Assembly: GCA_002426825.1 (NCBI GenBank)
Contig: DINK01000028.1
Location: forward strand, 1 to 6,559
Source of the DNA: Holosporaceae bacterium UBA5542
GTDB lineage: Bacteria > Pseudomonadota > Alphaproteobacteria > UBA7879 > UBA5542
Direction: 5' to 3'
Length of the DNA stretch: 6,559 bases
Shown: positions 1 through 5,007 of the stretch, piece after piece
How positions within the stretch are numbered: the first letter of the stretch is position 1
How the letters are laid out: each line of letters opens with the position of its first letter
The notes under the pieces: generated by a model
What the model was told of the DNA's origin: nothing
What the model saw: the letters and a program-made list of their open reading frames with translations, nothing else
Database searches by the model: none
Position numbers and translations under genes: made by a program

Positions 1-81
1 CCATCCCGAACTCGACCGTGAAAGTCCTCAGCGCCGATGGTACTACACCCCGACGTGTGGGAGAGTAGGTCGCTGCCAGGT
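1..81 (+). rRNA. rrf: 5S ribosomal RNA, 3' part (5' end outside the window)
   Basis: The first bases carry the hallmark 5S loop C sequence CCATCCCGAACTC, followed by the conserved CAGCGCCGATGGTACT block and the GGGAGAGTAGGTCGCTGCCAGG end that closes helix I. About 80 of the usual 115-120 bases are present, so roughly 35-40 bases of the 5' side lie upstream of the window. Bacterial 5S genes normally end an rRNA operon, so 23S is expected to the left. The exact 3' end is set by helix I and is probably at 80-82. Confidence 0.95.
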
Positions 82-98
82 TTTCTAGGGGTTTTTTT
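72..98 (+). terminator. Possible rRNA operon terminator (3' arm of 5S helix I plus T-tract)
   Basis: A run of seven T (92-98) lies about ten bases after the 5S 3' end. No separate hairpin is visible between the 5S end and the run. If this terminates transcription, the stem is probably helix I of the 5S rRNA itself, whose 5' arm is outside the window. The gap between helix I and the T-run makes the call tentative. Confidence 0.35.
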
Positions 99-179
99 AT
101 GCTTTCTAATATACTTTACATAAAAAATCCAACAATATGCCGTTCTACGATAGATTCTAGAACAGAGCTGCACAAAAAG

Positions 180-702
180 GCGCATCAGTAAAAAATCGAG
201 ATTTTTGATGGCATACAGAAAGCTTGGCAACTCCTCGTTTGGATTGGTGTATTGGATGTCTGCCCCTATTTTTAGTAAGATTGATGTCTCTAAAATATCT
301 TCATTTCAACAGCTTTCAGTATTTTTTGTTCAAAATATTAGTTTTGAATTCACCATCTTCGTACAGCTCAAAATAGCGCACCATATCAAAATAGCCATTG
401 TTTTGGGCAAAATTTAGGGTTTTTGAGAGTGCAAGTTGAAAGTTTGGAATGTTGCAGATTTTTCGTCTCAATAAAATTTTTAACTTTTTTAAACTTACCT
501 TGTCTGACAAGTTGTAAGAATGTTCTCGCTTTTCGTGAGAAAGTCCTAATAACATCTGGGGACAGATGTGTGTTAACCACAGGTTGATTATGGGCACTGT
601 GGCTGGTGGTGGTCAGAAAAACGACGATGAGCATATAAAAAAATACTTAATATGTGTTGTAAAAAAACGGGGCAAAGTCGCTTTTATGTTGAGTTTAGTC
701 AT
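180..702 (-). pseudogene. Decayed gene for a small exported ankyrin-repeat-like protein
   Basis: Successive pieces of one protein appear on the minus strand in shifting frames. From 702, MTKLNIKATLPRFF starts a possible N-terminal region. From 634 another frame gives a signal-like stretch (MLIVVFLTTTSHSAHNQ) and then TFLQLVRQGKFKKVKNFIE. Near 440 the sense moves to a third frame with LNFAQNNGYFDMVRYFELY, ending in a TGA at 316-318. From 302 a further shift gives LLKIGADIQYTNPNEELPS followed by FLYAIKN. NGYFDMVRYFEL and LLKIGADI..NPNEELPSFLYAIKN match ankyrin helix 2 and the hairpin/helix 1 consensus (GADIN..N..GETPLH.A). At least two or three frameshifts separate them, so no intact product is expected. 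The last frame stays open into the 5S region, but ankyrin-like sense fades at about 180. The ankyrin assignment rests on about two repeats; the export signal is less sure. Confidence 0.6.
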
Positions 703-711
703 ACATTGAGT

Positions 712-740
712 TTGATATATTCAGGAAGAGTTGCCATATA
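712..740 (+). promoter_or_regulatory. Weak candidate sigma70 promoter
   Basis: TTGATA at 712-717 is followed after 17 bases by CATATA (735-740), or after 19 bases by TATAAA (737-742). This lies about 45 bases upstream of the ATG at 785. The match is modest and AT-rich sequence gives such hits often. Confidence 0.3.
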
Positions 741-784
741 AAAACTAGGAAGTAGAATTTTGAACTTTTTGTTAAGGAAAAACA

Positions 785-928
785 ATGGTTAAGCTTATAA
801 GTGCTCTCCTATTTTTATCGGGATTTTTTTATACGTCTTGGGTTTTTTTGACTCTTGCGGATGACGTGGAACCCACAAGGGGCAGCAGAAGAGGAGGGCT
901 GGAAAGGGTTTTCAACCGTTGTCTTTGA
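785..928 (+). CDS. Signal-peptide ORF, 47 codons, probably the detached 5' end of the next gene
   Basis: ATG at 785 is preceded by AAGGA at 774-778 with 6 bases of spacing, the best ribosome binding site in this part of the window. The product begins MVKLISALLFLSGFF and continues hydrophobic to about residue 25 (FLTLA), a typical signal peptide with a plausible cleavage after TLA, followed by DDVEPTRG. It ends at TGA 926-928, overlapping the start of the 173-codon ORF in another frame. Either it is a short peptide in its own right, or it is the export signal of the downstream protein, separated by a frameshift between 865 and 925. I favour the second reading because the downstream ORF has no good start of its own. 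No family is recognised. Confidence 0.5.
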   Translation: MVKLISALLFLSGFFYTSWVFLTLADDVEPTRGSRRGGLERVFNRCL

Positions 929-1440
929 AAAAAACTAGAAAGCCTGCCGGAGAAGTTTTTGTTTGGGACGCCCAACAAGAAGAGGCTTACGAAGCATGGC
1001 AGCAGGCACAATTTCCCAATAAACCGCTTTCAGATCACGACAGAGAAATTTGCTGTCGCATGTATGCTGTTTTCTCGTCGGTAGACAGTGATGTGCTGTC
1101 AAAGGCTTATGGCTGCTTTAAGAATAAAACTTTTACACTTTCCTATAAAGGACAAGAGGAATTAATTGAATTATTTTCTCTCGCACAGTTGTCGCCTGTG
1201 CATAAAAAACAAATTATAGATTCCATTTACACATTCCAAGACAAGGCGTGGTCTGCTTTGTATCAGGTAGGACGAGAAGGTGACGTTTCCTATCGCCATG
1301 CCCTTTATGAATCAGCCGTTTCTGCGGCACATGCACGCTATAATTCTAAAAACCCCCACATAAAACTTTATCGTAAAAAGCCAGAGACATATGCAGGCAA
1401 TCTGGAAAGTTTCTTTCGAACACGCATGGTGTGTGAATAA
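919..1440 (+). CDS. Hypothetical protein, possibly secreted and frameshifted from its signal peptide
   Basis: An ORF of 173 codons from a TTG at 919 to TAA at 1438-1440. I do not recognise a family. The protein is hydrophilic and mostly helix-like, with four cysteines (C45, C46, C66, C172) and no membrane segment. Tryptophan and aromatic residues are frequent in the first 30 residues (VFVWDAQQEEAYEAWQQAQF). The TTG start is doubtful: the only purine-rich stretch nearby (AAAGGG at 903-908) is not a convincing Shine-Dalgarno, and the frame is open upstream to 865. The well-initiated signal-peptide ORF at 785 overlaps it one base out of register, so the ancestral product was probably a secreted protein of about 220 residues. 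A second TTG at 925 is equally possible. The gene stands alone, with no partner in close spacing on either side. Confidence 0.6.
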   Translation: MSLKKTRKPAGEVFVWDAQQEEAYEAWQQAQFPNKPLSDHDREICCRMYAVFSSVDSDVLSKAYGCFKNKTFTLSYKGQEELIELFSLAQLSPVHKKQIIDSIYTFQDKAWSALYQVGREGDVSYRHALYESAVSAAHARYNSKNPHIKLYRKKPETYAGNLESFFRTRMVCE

Positions 1441-1738
1441 CTCTTATTTTTGCCTACATTTTTTACTAAGATGAGGTTGTGGTGATACAACTGCTTTCTG
1501 CGGATGCTTTTTGTTTCCCTCTTTGTCTTTTGCCTAGCATTGGATCAAGTGTTCAATACCTACCTTAATTGATATCTCCCTTTTTAGCATACGGCTGTTG
1601 AGGGTTTTTAAAGTGAATGATAGAGCTTTTTTCAGACAAACTTGATCAGACTCAGAGATCTTAGTGAAATACAAGTTCTTGCCCTGAAATTTGAATCATT
1701 GTATTTTTCTAATAATTTTTATTTTGGAAAGCGTTCTT
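1441..1738. other. About 300 bp without a convincing gene
   Basis: No RNA gene, strong hairpin terminator or repeat is visible. One minus-strand frame is open for 53 codons (1695 down to a TAG at 1534-1536) and contains LKKALSFTLKTLNSRMLKRE and ISIKVGIEHLIQC, but it has no ATG near its head and no RBS. It may be a fragment of a lost gene or chance. The plus strand offers only a 22-codon hydrophobic ORF at 1504. The right end probably holds the promoter of the acetyltransferase gene. Confidence 0.5.
1679..1707 (+). promoter_or_regulatory. Candidate sigma70 promoter for the acetyltransferase unit
   Basis: TTGCCC at 1679-1684 and TATTTT at 1702-1707 are separated by exactly 17 bases. Transcription would begin near 1714, giving a leader of about 25 bases before ATG 1739. 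Each box matches the consensus at about four of six positions, so this is suggestive only. Confidence 0.35.
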
Positions 1739-2227
1739 ATGAATCCATTTAATATTCGCCCTGCAACAATCGAAGATATTTCCCAGATTCTTTCATTTAT
1801 CAAGAAGCTTGCAGCTTATGAAAAGCTAGAGCATGAAGTGGTGGCGACGTGTCAAGATATTGAGGAAACGCTTTTCGGCCCCCACCCCACAGCGTATGCA
1901 TTGATGTTAGAGGAAAATAAGATCCCTATTGGGTTTGCGCTGTACTTTCATAACTATTCGACATTTTTATGCCGCCCGGGCATTTATATTGAAGACATTT
2001 ATGTGGAGCCGGCTTTCCGTGGGAAAGGGTATGGAAAAGCTGTGTTTAAATATTTAGCAGACATGGCAGAAGAAAATAATTATGGGCGCATTGAATGGTG
2101 GTGCTTGGATTGGAACAAGCCATCCATTGATTTCTATACCGAAAAACTGGGGGCCGAGCCCATGAAAGATTGGACTGTTTTTCGACTGGATCAAAAAGAC
2201 ATTAAAAAATTGCGATTGGGGGAATGA
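1739..2227 (+). CDS. GNAT family N-acetyltransferase, spermidine/spermine (diamine) acetyltransferase type
   Basis: A 162-residue GNAT enzyme predicted to move the acetyl group of acetyl-CoA to a primary amine in the cytoplasm. The protein opens with the usual INIRPAT-like strand (FNIRPATIEDISQILSFIKK). The acetyl-CoA loop is in motif A, YIEDIYVEPAFRGKGYGKA (residues 83-101), with R94-G-K-G-Y-G. Motif B follows as RIEWWCLDWNKPSIDFY (117-133), where Y133 sits at the position of the usual GNAT tyrosine acid. EKLEHEV near residue 30 and the end EPMKDWTVFRL are typical of the SSAT1/SSAT2-like bacterial group, whose members act on polyamines, thialysine or similar amines; the substrate here is not determined by sequence. 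ATG 1739 is chosen over a TTG at 1691 because homologues start at NIRPAT and GGAAAG lies 7 bases upstream. It is complete and followed after one base by the DUF6356 gene. Confidence 0.92.
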   Translation: MNPFNIRPATIEDISQILSFIKKLAAYEKLEHEVVATCQDIEETLFGPHPTAYALMLEENKIPIGFALYFHNYSTFLCRPGIYIEDIYVEPAFRGKGYGKAVFKYLADMAEENNYGRIEWWCLDWNKPSIDFYTEKLGAEPMKDWTVFRLDQKDIKKLRLGE

Positions 2228-2228
2228 G

Positions 2229-2438
2229 ATGTTCATGCCATCAAAAAATCATCTGAAAGATCATGGGCACATTTCATATGGTTCGCATTTAAATATTTCC
2301 ATTCATTTTGCATGGAGCTGTCTAAAAGCAGCGGGAATGGCCTTTGTGCATGGTGTGTGGCCTTCTTTTTTTTCGAAAGATAAAAATGCTGTTCAAGTGG
2401 TTCGTGATTTATTGAAAAAATATGACAGTAAAAATTAA
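2229..2438 (+). CDS. DUF6356 family small protein
   Basis: A 69-residue protein of unknown function. The pattern HLKDHGHISYGSHLNISIHFAW, a hydrophobic helix (CLKAAGMAFVHGVWPSFF), then a charged tail ending VVRDLLKKYDSKN agrees with the DUF6356 family as I recall it (HL..G..Y..HL.FA....L..AG.A...HA..P..F). The central helix of about 20 residues is amphipathic to hydrophobic, so membrane association is possible. ATG 2229 starts one base after the TGA of the acetyltransferase; ATG 2235 is an alternative. The GGGGGA at 2218-2223, inside the end of the previous gene, can serve as RBS. The tight spacing implies one mRNA and translational coupling with the acetyltransferase, but no functional link is known to me. 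Confidence 0.8.
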   Translation: MFMPSKNHLKDHGHISYGSHLNISIHFAWSCLKAAGMAFVHGVWPSFFSKDKNAVQVVRDLLKKYDSKN

Positions 2439-2506
2439 AAGTAATATTTTATTCTTAGTTTAACGGATAGCCTTTGCATATTTTGTAGTAATGAGTGATA
2501 CAAAGT

Positions 2507-2719
2507 CTATTCCTTGCTTGGCTTGTATTCTAAAAGATCCGCAGGTTGGCATTCAAGTGCTGCGCATATTTTTTCTAGCGTTGAGAAACGAATCGCTTTG
2601 GCTTTTCCTGTTTTTAGGATGGATAGATTCTGTATGCTGATATCGACAGTTTTCGCAAGCGTATGAAGCTTCATCTTTTTTTTTGCAAGCATAACGTCTA
2701 AGTTTACAATAATAGGCAT
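2507..2719 (-). CDS. XRE/Cro family transcriptional regulator, YozG-like
   Basis: A 70-residue single-domain DNA-binding protein. The helix-turn-helix is LHTLAKTVDISIQNLSILKT (residues 18-37), followed by GKAKAIRFSTLEKICAALEC and QPADLLEY, a signature of the YozG-like subgroup of the Cro/C1 fold. No ligand or oligomerisation domain is attached. In many bacteria this subgroup is encoded next to a DUF2975 membrane protein, exactly as here, and the pair is thought to act together, with the membrane protein perhaps controlling the regulator. The ATG at 2717-2719 lies one base after the ancestral stop of the DUF2975 frame (TAG, 2721-2723). No Shine-Dalgarno is visible before it, so translation probably depended on coupling to the upstream gene, which now stops 88 bases earlier. 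The helix-turn-helix gene itself is intact. Confidence 0.93.
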   Translation of the reverse strand: MPIIVNLDVMLAKKKMKLHTLAKTVDISIQNLSILKTGKAKAIRFSTLEKICAALECQPADLLEYKPSKE

Positions 2720-2720
2720 G

Positions 2721-2807
2721 CTATATAACTAACTCGTTTTCAGATTTCAGTTTTAGGGCTTCTTTCATTACCCATGCAATTAAAATAATCATAAGTGATA
2801 AAGTGAT
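2721..2807 (-). pseudogene. Severed C-terminal coding part of the DUF2975 gene
   Basis: Reading on in the same frame past the TAA at 2808-2810 gives 28 more codons: ITLSLMIILIAWVMKEA, then LKLKSENELVI, then TAG at 2721-2723. This is the expected last membrane helix and the charged E.N.L.V/I tail of DUF2975 proteins. The frame is unbroken and no base is lost, so a single substitution producing TAA explains the interruption. Confidence 0.75.
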
Positions 2808-3257
2808 TTACGAAAAATTATGGTTCGTAAAACTGATTTTTATAAATCGACTACCAGGTTCATTGTTCATTGTTAAACAGTAACTGTAGAGTATTTCTTC
2901 TACGATTTCGAGCAATTCGCATACAAAAAAGAAGATGGCGCTTCTTTTTAAAAATCCCACTGTTTTTATCGTAAAATAGTATCCTCTCTCATATTCTGAC
3001 ATTAATCGGCTGATGGTTAAAAGGCCTAAACTATAAAAAATGGTTGATGGCATGCATATGAGGGCTAGGCACATTTTGTGTAGGGTGGTTAGTGCTAAAT
3101 AAGTATCAATTTGAACGCTTTCTAAAGTTTTTTTAAGAGAGATACGGGCCCATGCAAAGTCTGAAAAGTGAATAAAAAATGGTAATGTGATATTCACTAA
3201 GCTAACTACTGAAAAAAGAATTTTAAATATCTTACTGGTTAGTCTGATTTTTTGCAT
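2808..3257 (-). CDS. DUF2975 family membrane protein, truncated by an in-frame stop
   Basis: As it stands the ORF gives 149 residues with three membrane segments, near residues 8-30, 55-80 and 104-126. The section TISRLMSEYERGYYFTIKTV between the second and third is the place where family members carry their conserved G..F..E.V..L block. Full-length relatives have a fourth membrane helix and a charged tail; these are encoded immediately after the TAA at 2808-2810 in the same frame, so the ancestral protein had 178 residues. ATG 3255-3257 has AAGGAG eight bases upstream. DUF2975 proteins are polytopic inner-membrane proteins of unknown biochemical role, encoded with a YozG-like XRE regulator, which follows here. 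The truncated product may be non-functional; a suppressed stop or sequencing error are alternatives. TAA is a normal stop elsewhere in the window. Confidence 0.8.
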   Translation of the reverse strand: MQKIRLTSKIFKILFSVVSLVNITLPFFIHFSDFAWARISLKKTLESVQIDTYLALTTLHKMCLALICMPSTIFYSLGLLTISRLMSEYERGYYFTIKTVGFLKRSAIFFFVCELLEIVEEILYSYCLTMNNEPGSRFIKISFTNHNFS

Positions 3258-3265
3258 ATAGATTG

Positions 3266-3271
3266 CTCCTT
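3266..3271 (-). promoter_or_regulatory. Ribosome binding site of the DUF2975 gene
   Basis: On the minus strand this reads AAGGAG, a near-perfect Shine-Dalgarno eight bases before ATG 3257. It fixes the start codon. Confidence 0.8.
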
Positions 3272-3324
3272 CTTTAAGTGCAACGTTTTAAATATTTTTC
3301 AATAAAAATTAAACGAATAACATT

Positions 3325-3353
3325 AATATATTGCGTGGAAAAGTTTTTTTCAA
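3325..3353 (-). promoter_or_regulatory. Sigma70-type promoter of the DUF2975-XRE unit
   Basis: On the minus strand TTGAAA (3348-3353) and TATATT (3325-3330) are separated by exactly 17 bases, each matching the consensus at five of six positions. Transcription should start near 3318, leaving a leader of about 60 bases before ATG 3257. The stretch 3258-3458 holds no gene; this promoter is its main content, and I see no strong terminator for the operon ending at 3459. An operator for the XRE regulator could lie here, but no clear palindrome was found. Confidence 0.65.
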
Positions 3354-3458
3354 GAGTTGTTTGTGCAGTTTTATTGTGAATGTGAGGAAGTGCTAGAATT
3401 TTCTAAAATAATCAGAAGACCGGTTATTTGAAAACGATATAATTTTCATGGATGCAGC

Positions 3459-4112
3459 TTATACACTTTTAATGGCTAAGTCTTTATCTGAGAATCGTCG
3501 CAGGTAGCTGCATATCATTATGATGTTGAATTGGAAGATGGCGAAAATAAACAAAAAGATAAAAACGTATACGGCTGTGGCCCCAAACAGAAACTCATAA
3601 ACCAAAAAATATAAAAGAAATGCGATTATATTGATCAAAAAACCGACACAGGCACATAAAAGAAACGTCAACATCTTTTGTACTGTAAACCGTGTGATGA
3701 GAATAACCATTAAAAAATTAAATGCTGTTAAAAGGAAAGATCCATTAAAGAAGTGAGAAACAAAGTGTGAAAATGTATTAATAGGGGTGCGCATAAAAAT
3801 ATCATGGGTGAGACACCCTAACAGCAGGAAAATCATAACGTTTACAAATAACACAACATGGTTTGTATTTTTTTTTTGAAAAAATAGAGAATAAGAAAGC
3901 AATAAAATAAAAGCCACCATATAATAGCGGAGAGACCCTATGTGTTGAGTTTTGTGCCGAATGGCGAGAAAAATATAATGATATTCACACTGGATATCAT
4001 TATAAAAATGCGTCAGCATATGGTGAATAAGTTCGAATGAGCCCATCAAGAGGGCCAATAGAAAAATAATGAGATTTGTTTTTATAAGGGCGTTGAGTGT
4101 CTCATTCTGCAT
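3459..4112 (-). CDS. Polytopic membrane protein of unknown family, last gene of the polysaccharide operon
   Basis: A 217-residue protein made largely of hydrophobic segments, about six, near residues 12-30, 62-78, 84-101, 118-140, 143-171 and 178-201. The second loop (QCEYHYIFLAIRHKTQHIGS) is rich in histidine and aromatic residues, and the tail is basic (LRRFSDKDLAIKSV). I recognise no family. Its ATG (4110-4112) lies within the end of the previous gene, overlapping by 11 bases, and no Shine-Dalgarno precedes it, so it is probably translated by coupling. Position in the operon suggests an inner-membrane partner of the glycosyltransferase, for instance in polymer passage, modification or assembly. 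This is inference from context only. Confidence 0.75.
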   Translation of the reverse strand: MQNETLNALIKTNLIIFLLALLMGSFELIHHMLTHFYNDIQCEYHYIFLAIRHKTQHIGSLRYYMVAFILLLSYSLFFQKKNTNHVVLFVNVMIFLLLGCLTHDIFMRTPINTFSHFVSHFFNGSFLLTAFNFLMVILITRFTVQKMLTFLLCACVGFLINIIAFLLYFLVYEFLFGATAVYVFIFLFIFAIFQFNIIMICSYLRRFSDKDLAIKSV

Positions 4113-5007
4113 AGCAATTGATCGCTTTTCTATCGAGCGAAATAATGTCGCCGCTGCCTATAATCATATTTTTCAAAGTAACTTTTCGCCCAATGACAAA
4201 GCTTTTCTCTTCTTCTTTCGCGGATACAAAGAAAAAAGGACCTTCGATAATAAGTTTGTTTTTCACGAATATATAGCTTTGAGTACGAGCATAGGGGCCA
4301 AGGCTCATGTTTTTATTAACAGTAACGGGTCGTCTAAAGGTAACATGGCTTTTAGCGCGTAGACTGCCATCTACTTGAATAGTGTTTAGAAAAATAACAC
4401 CTTCACTTACAATTAAATCTTTGCGACAAACGATAGGGGTTTCAACTATTGAGTAGGGGGGGATGTGTATGTCTCCATTTACGATTTTGTGACAATCAGC
4501 GTGGACTATACGCGCTTTCTTTTGATTATAGATAATATCAAAACAGCTTTTTTTTAGGTGGGTGTTTTCATAGTTCAAAGACAAAAGTCCGCCGTGCAAA
4601 GTGGTTGCTGAAAGTTGACGAAACTTAAGTTGTACAATTCTTTCAGATTTTATGGTGTCGATATCAATATTTTCTGCTTTTAAGTGGATGCCTTTACTTG
4701 CCACAAGGGTTTCCAAGCTTAGCGATGGCACATCTTGGATGTTGATTTTTCCTTCTTCCAATTGGTTCAGGGGGGTTGGCCCATCTTCTTCAAAAAAAGT
4801 TTCTTCTGTCGGCGATTTTTTCTCAGACACTTCTTCTTTAGGTGGTGTGGGGGTGTTGACTTCTTCAATAATATGATATTGGGAATCTTTGTTCATATTA
4901 ATGCGATATGAAAATATAAAAATCCAAATCAATAGAATTAAAAAAATAAGTAAGAGAATGCTGGTAATTAGGTGGACCAATTTGTGTACCTCGGGGTTTT
5001 TTGCCAC
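4102..5007 (-). CDS. Single-pass membrane-anchored protein with beta-rich, bactofilin-like or beta-helix-like domain
   Basis: A 301-residue protein. Residues 11-33 form one membrane helix (LITSILLLIFLILLIWIFIF). Residues 45-90 are a proline-, glutamate- and lysine-rich linker (TPTPPKEEVSEKKSPTEE). From about 90 to the end come short hydrophobic strands separated by turns, such as IVNGDIHIPPYSIVETPIVC, KDLIVSEGVIFLNTIQVDG and FVIGRKVTLKNMIIGSGD, a rhythm like bactofilin (polymer-forming) or right-handed beta-helix repeats. Four cysteines lie in this part (C155, C172, C194, C298). By the short N-terminus before the helix, the C-terminal domain probably faces the periplasm. The start is GTG at 5007: a TGA lies directly before it, and later starts would cut into the membrane helix. 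The gene overlaps the glycosyltransferase by 40 bases and the next gene by 11. Function is unknown; a scaffold or guide for polymer export is conceivable. Confidence 0.75.
   Translation of the reverse strand: MAKNPEVHKLVHLITSILLLIFLILLIWIFIFSYRINMNKDSQYHIIEEVNTPTPPKEEVSEKKSPTEETFFEEDGPTPLNQLEEGKINIQDVPSLSLETLVASKGIHLKAENIDIDTIKSERIVQLKFRQLSATTLHGGLLSLNYENTHLKKSCFDIIYNQKKARIVHADCHKIVNGDIHIPPYSIVETPIVCRKDLIVSEGVIFLNTIQVDGSLRAKSHVTFRRPVTVNKNMSLGPYARTQSYIFVKNKLIIEGPFFFVSAKEEEKSFVIGRKVTLKNMIIGSGDIISLDRKAINCYAE

Noticed and set aside
205..417. Plus-strand ORF of 70 codons
   Set aside because: It lies opposite the ankyrin-like pieces, whose sense is on the minus strand; the plus-strand product has no recognisable pattern and no RBS.
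904..926. Programmed -1 frameshift site joining the signal peptide to the 173-codon ORF
   Set aside because: GGGTTTT is present but not in the register X-XXY-YYZ required, and no strong downstream structure is apparent.
829..1011. Minus-strand ORF of 60 codons opposite the signal-peptide region
   Set aside because: The plus strand here has an RBS, signal peptide and longer frame; the minus-strand product looks low-complexity.
1691..1738. Upstream TTG start adding 16 residues to the acetyltransferase
   Set aside because: The added residues are hydrophobic and not part of GNAT proteins; ATG 1739 has GGAAAG at good spacing and begins just before the NIRPAT strand.
2054..2236. Minus-strand ORF inside the acetyltransferase gene
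   Set aside because: It is antisense to the conserved GNAT motifs A and B and is a shadow frame.
2436..2462. Possible bidirectional terminator between the converging units
   Set aside because: Only a five-base AT inverted repeat (TAAAA/TTTTA) is present, too weak to call in AT-rich DNA.
3420..3458. Possible terminator after the polysaccharide operon
   Set aside because: The GAAAA...TTTTC pairing is five AT-rich base pairs without a following T-run in the right direction.
4069..4362. Plus-strand ORF of 97 codons
   Set aside because: It is antisense to the beta-rich protein and the start of the next gene, in an operon whose minus-strand reading is clear.
4652..4876. Plus-strand ORF of 74 codons, serine-rich
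   Set aside because: It is the complement of the proline/glutamate-rich linker of the anchored protein; its composition is explained by that gene.
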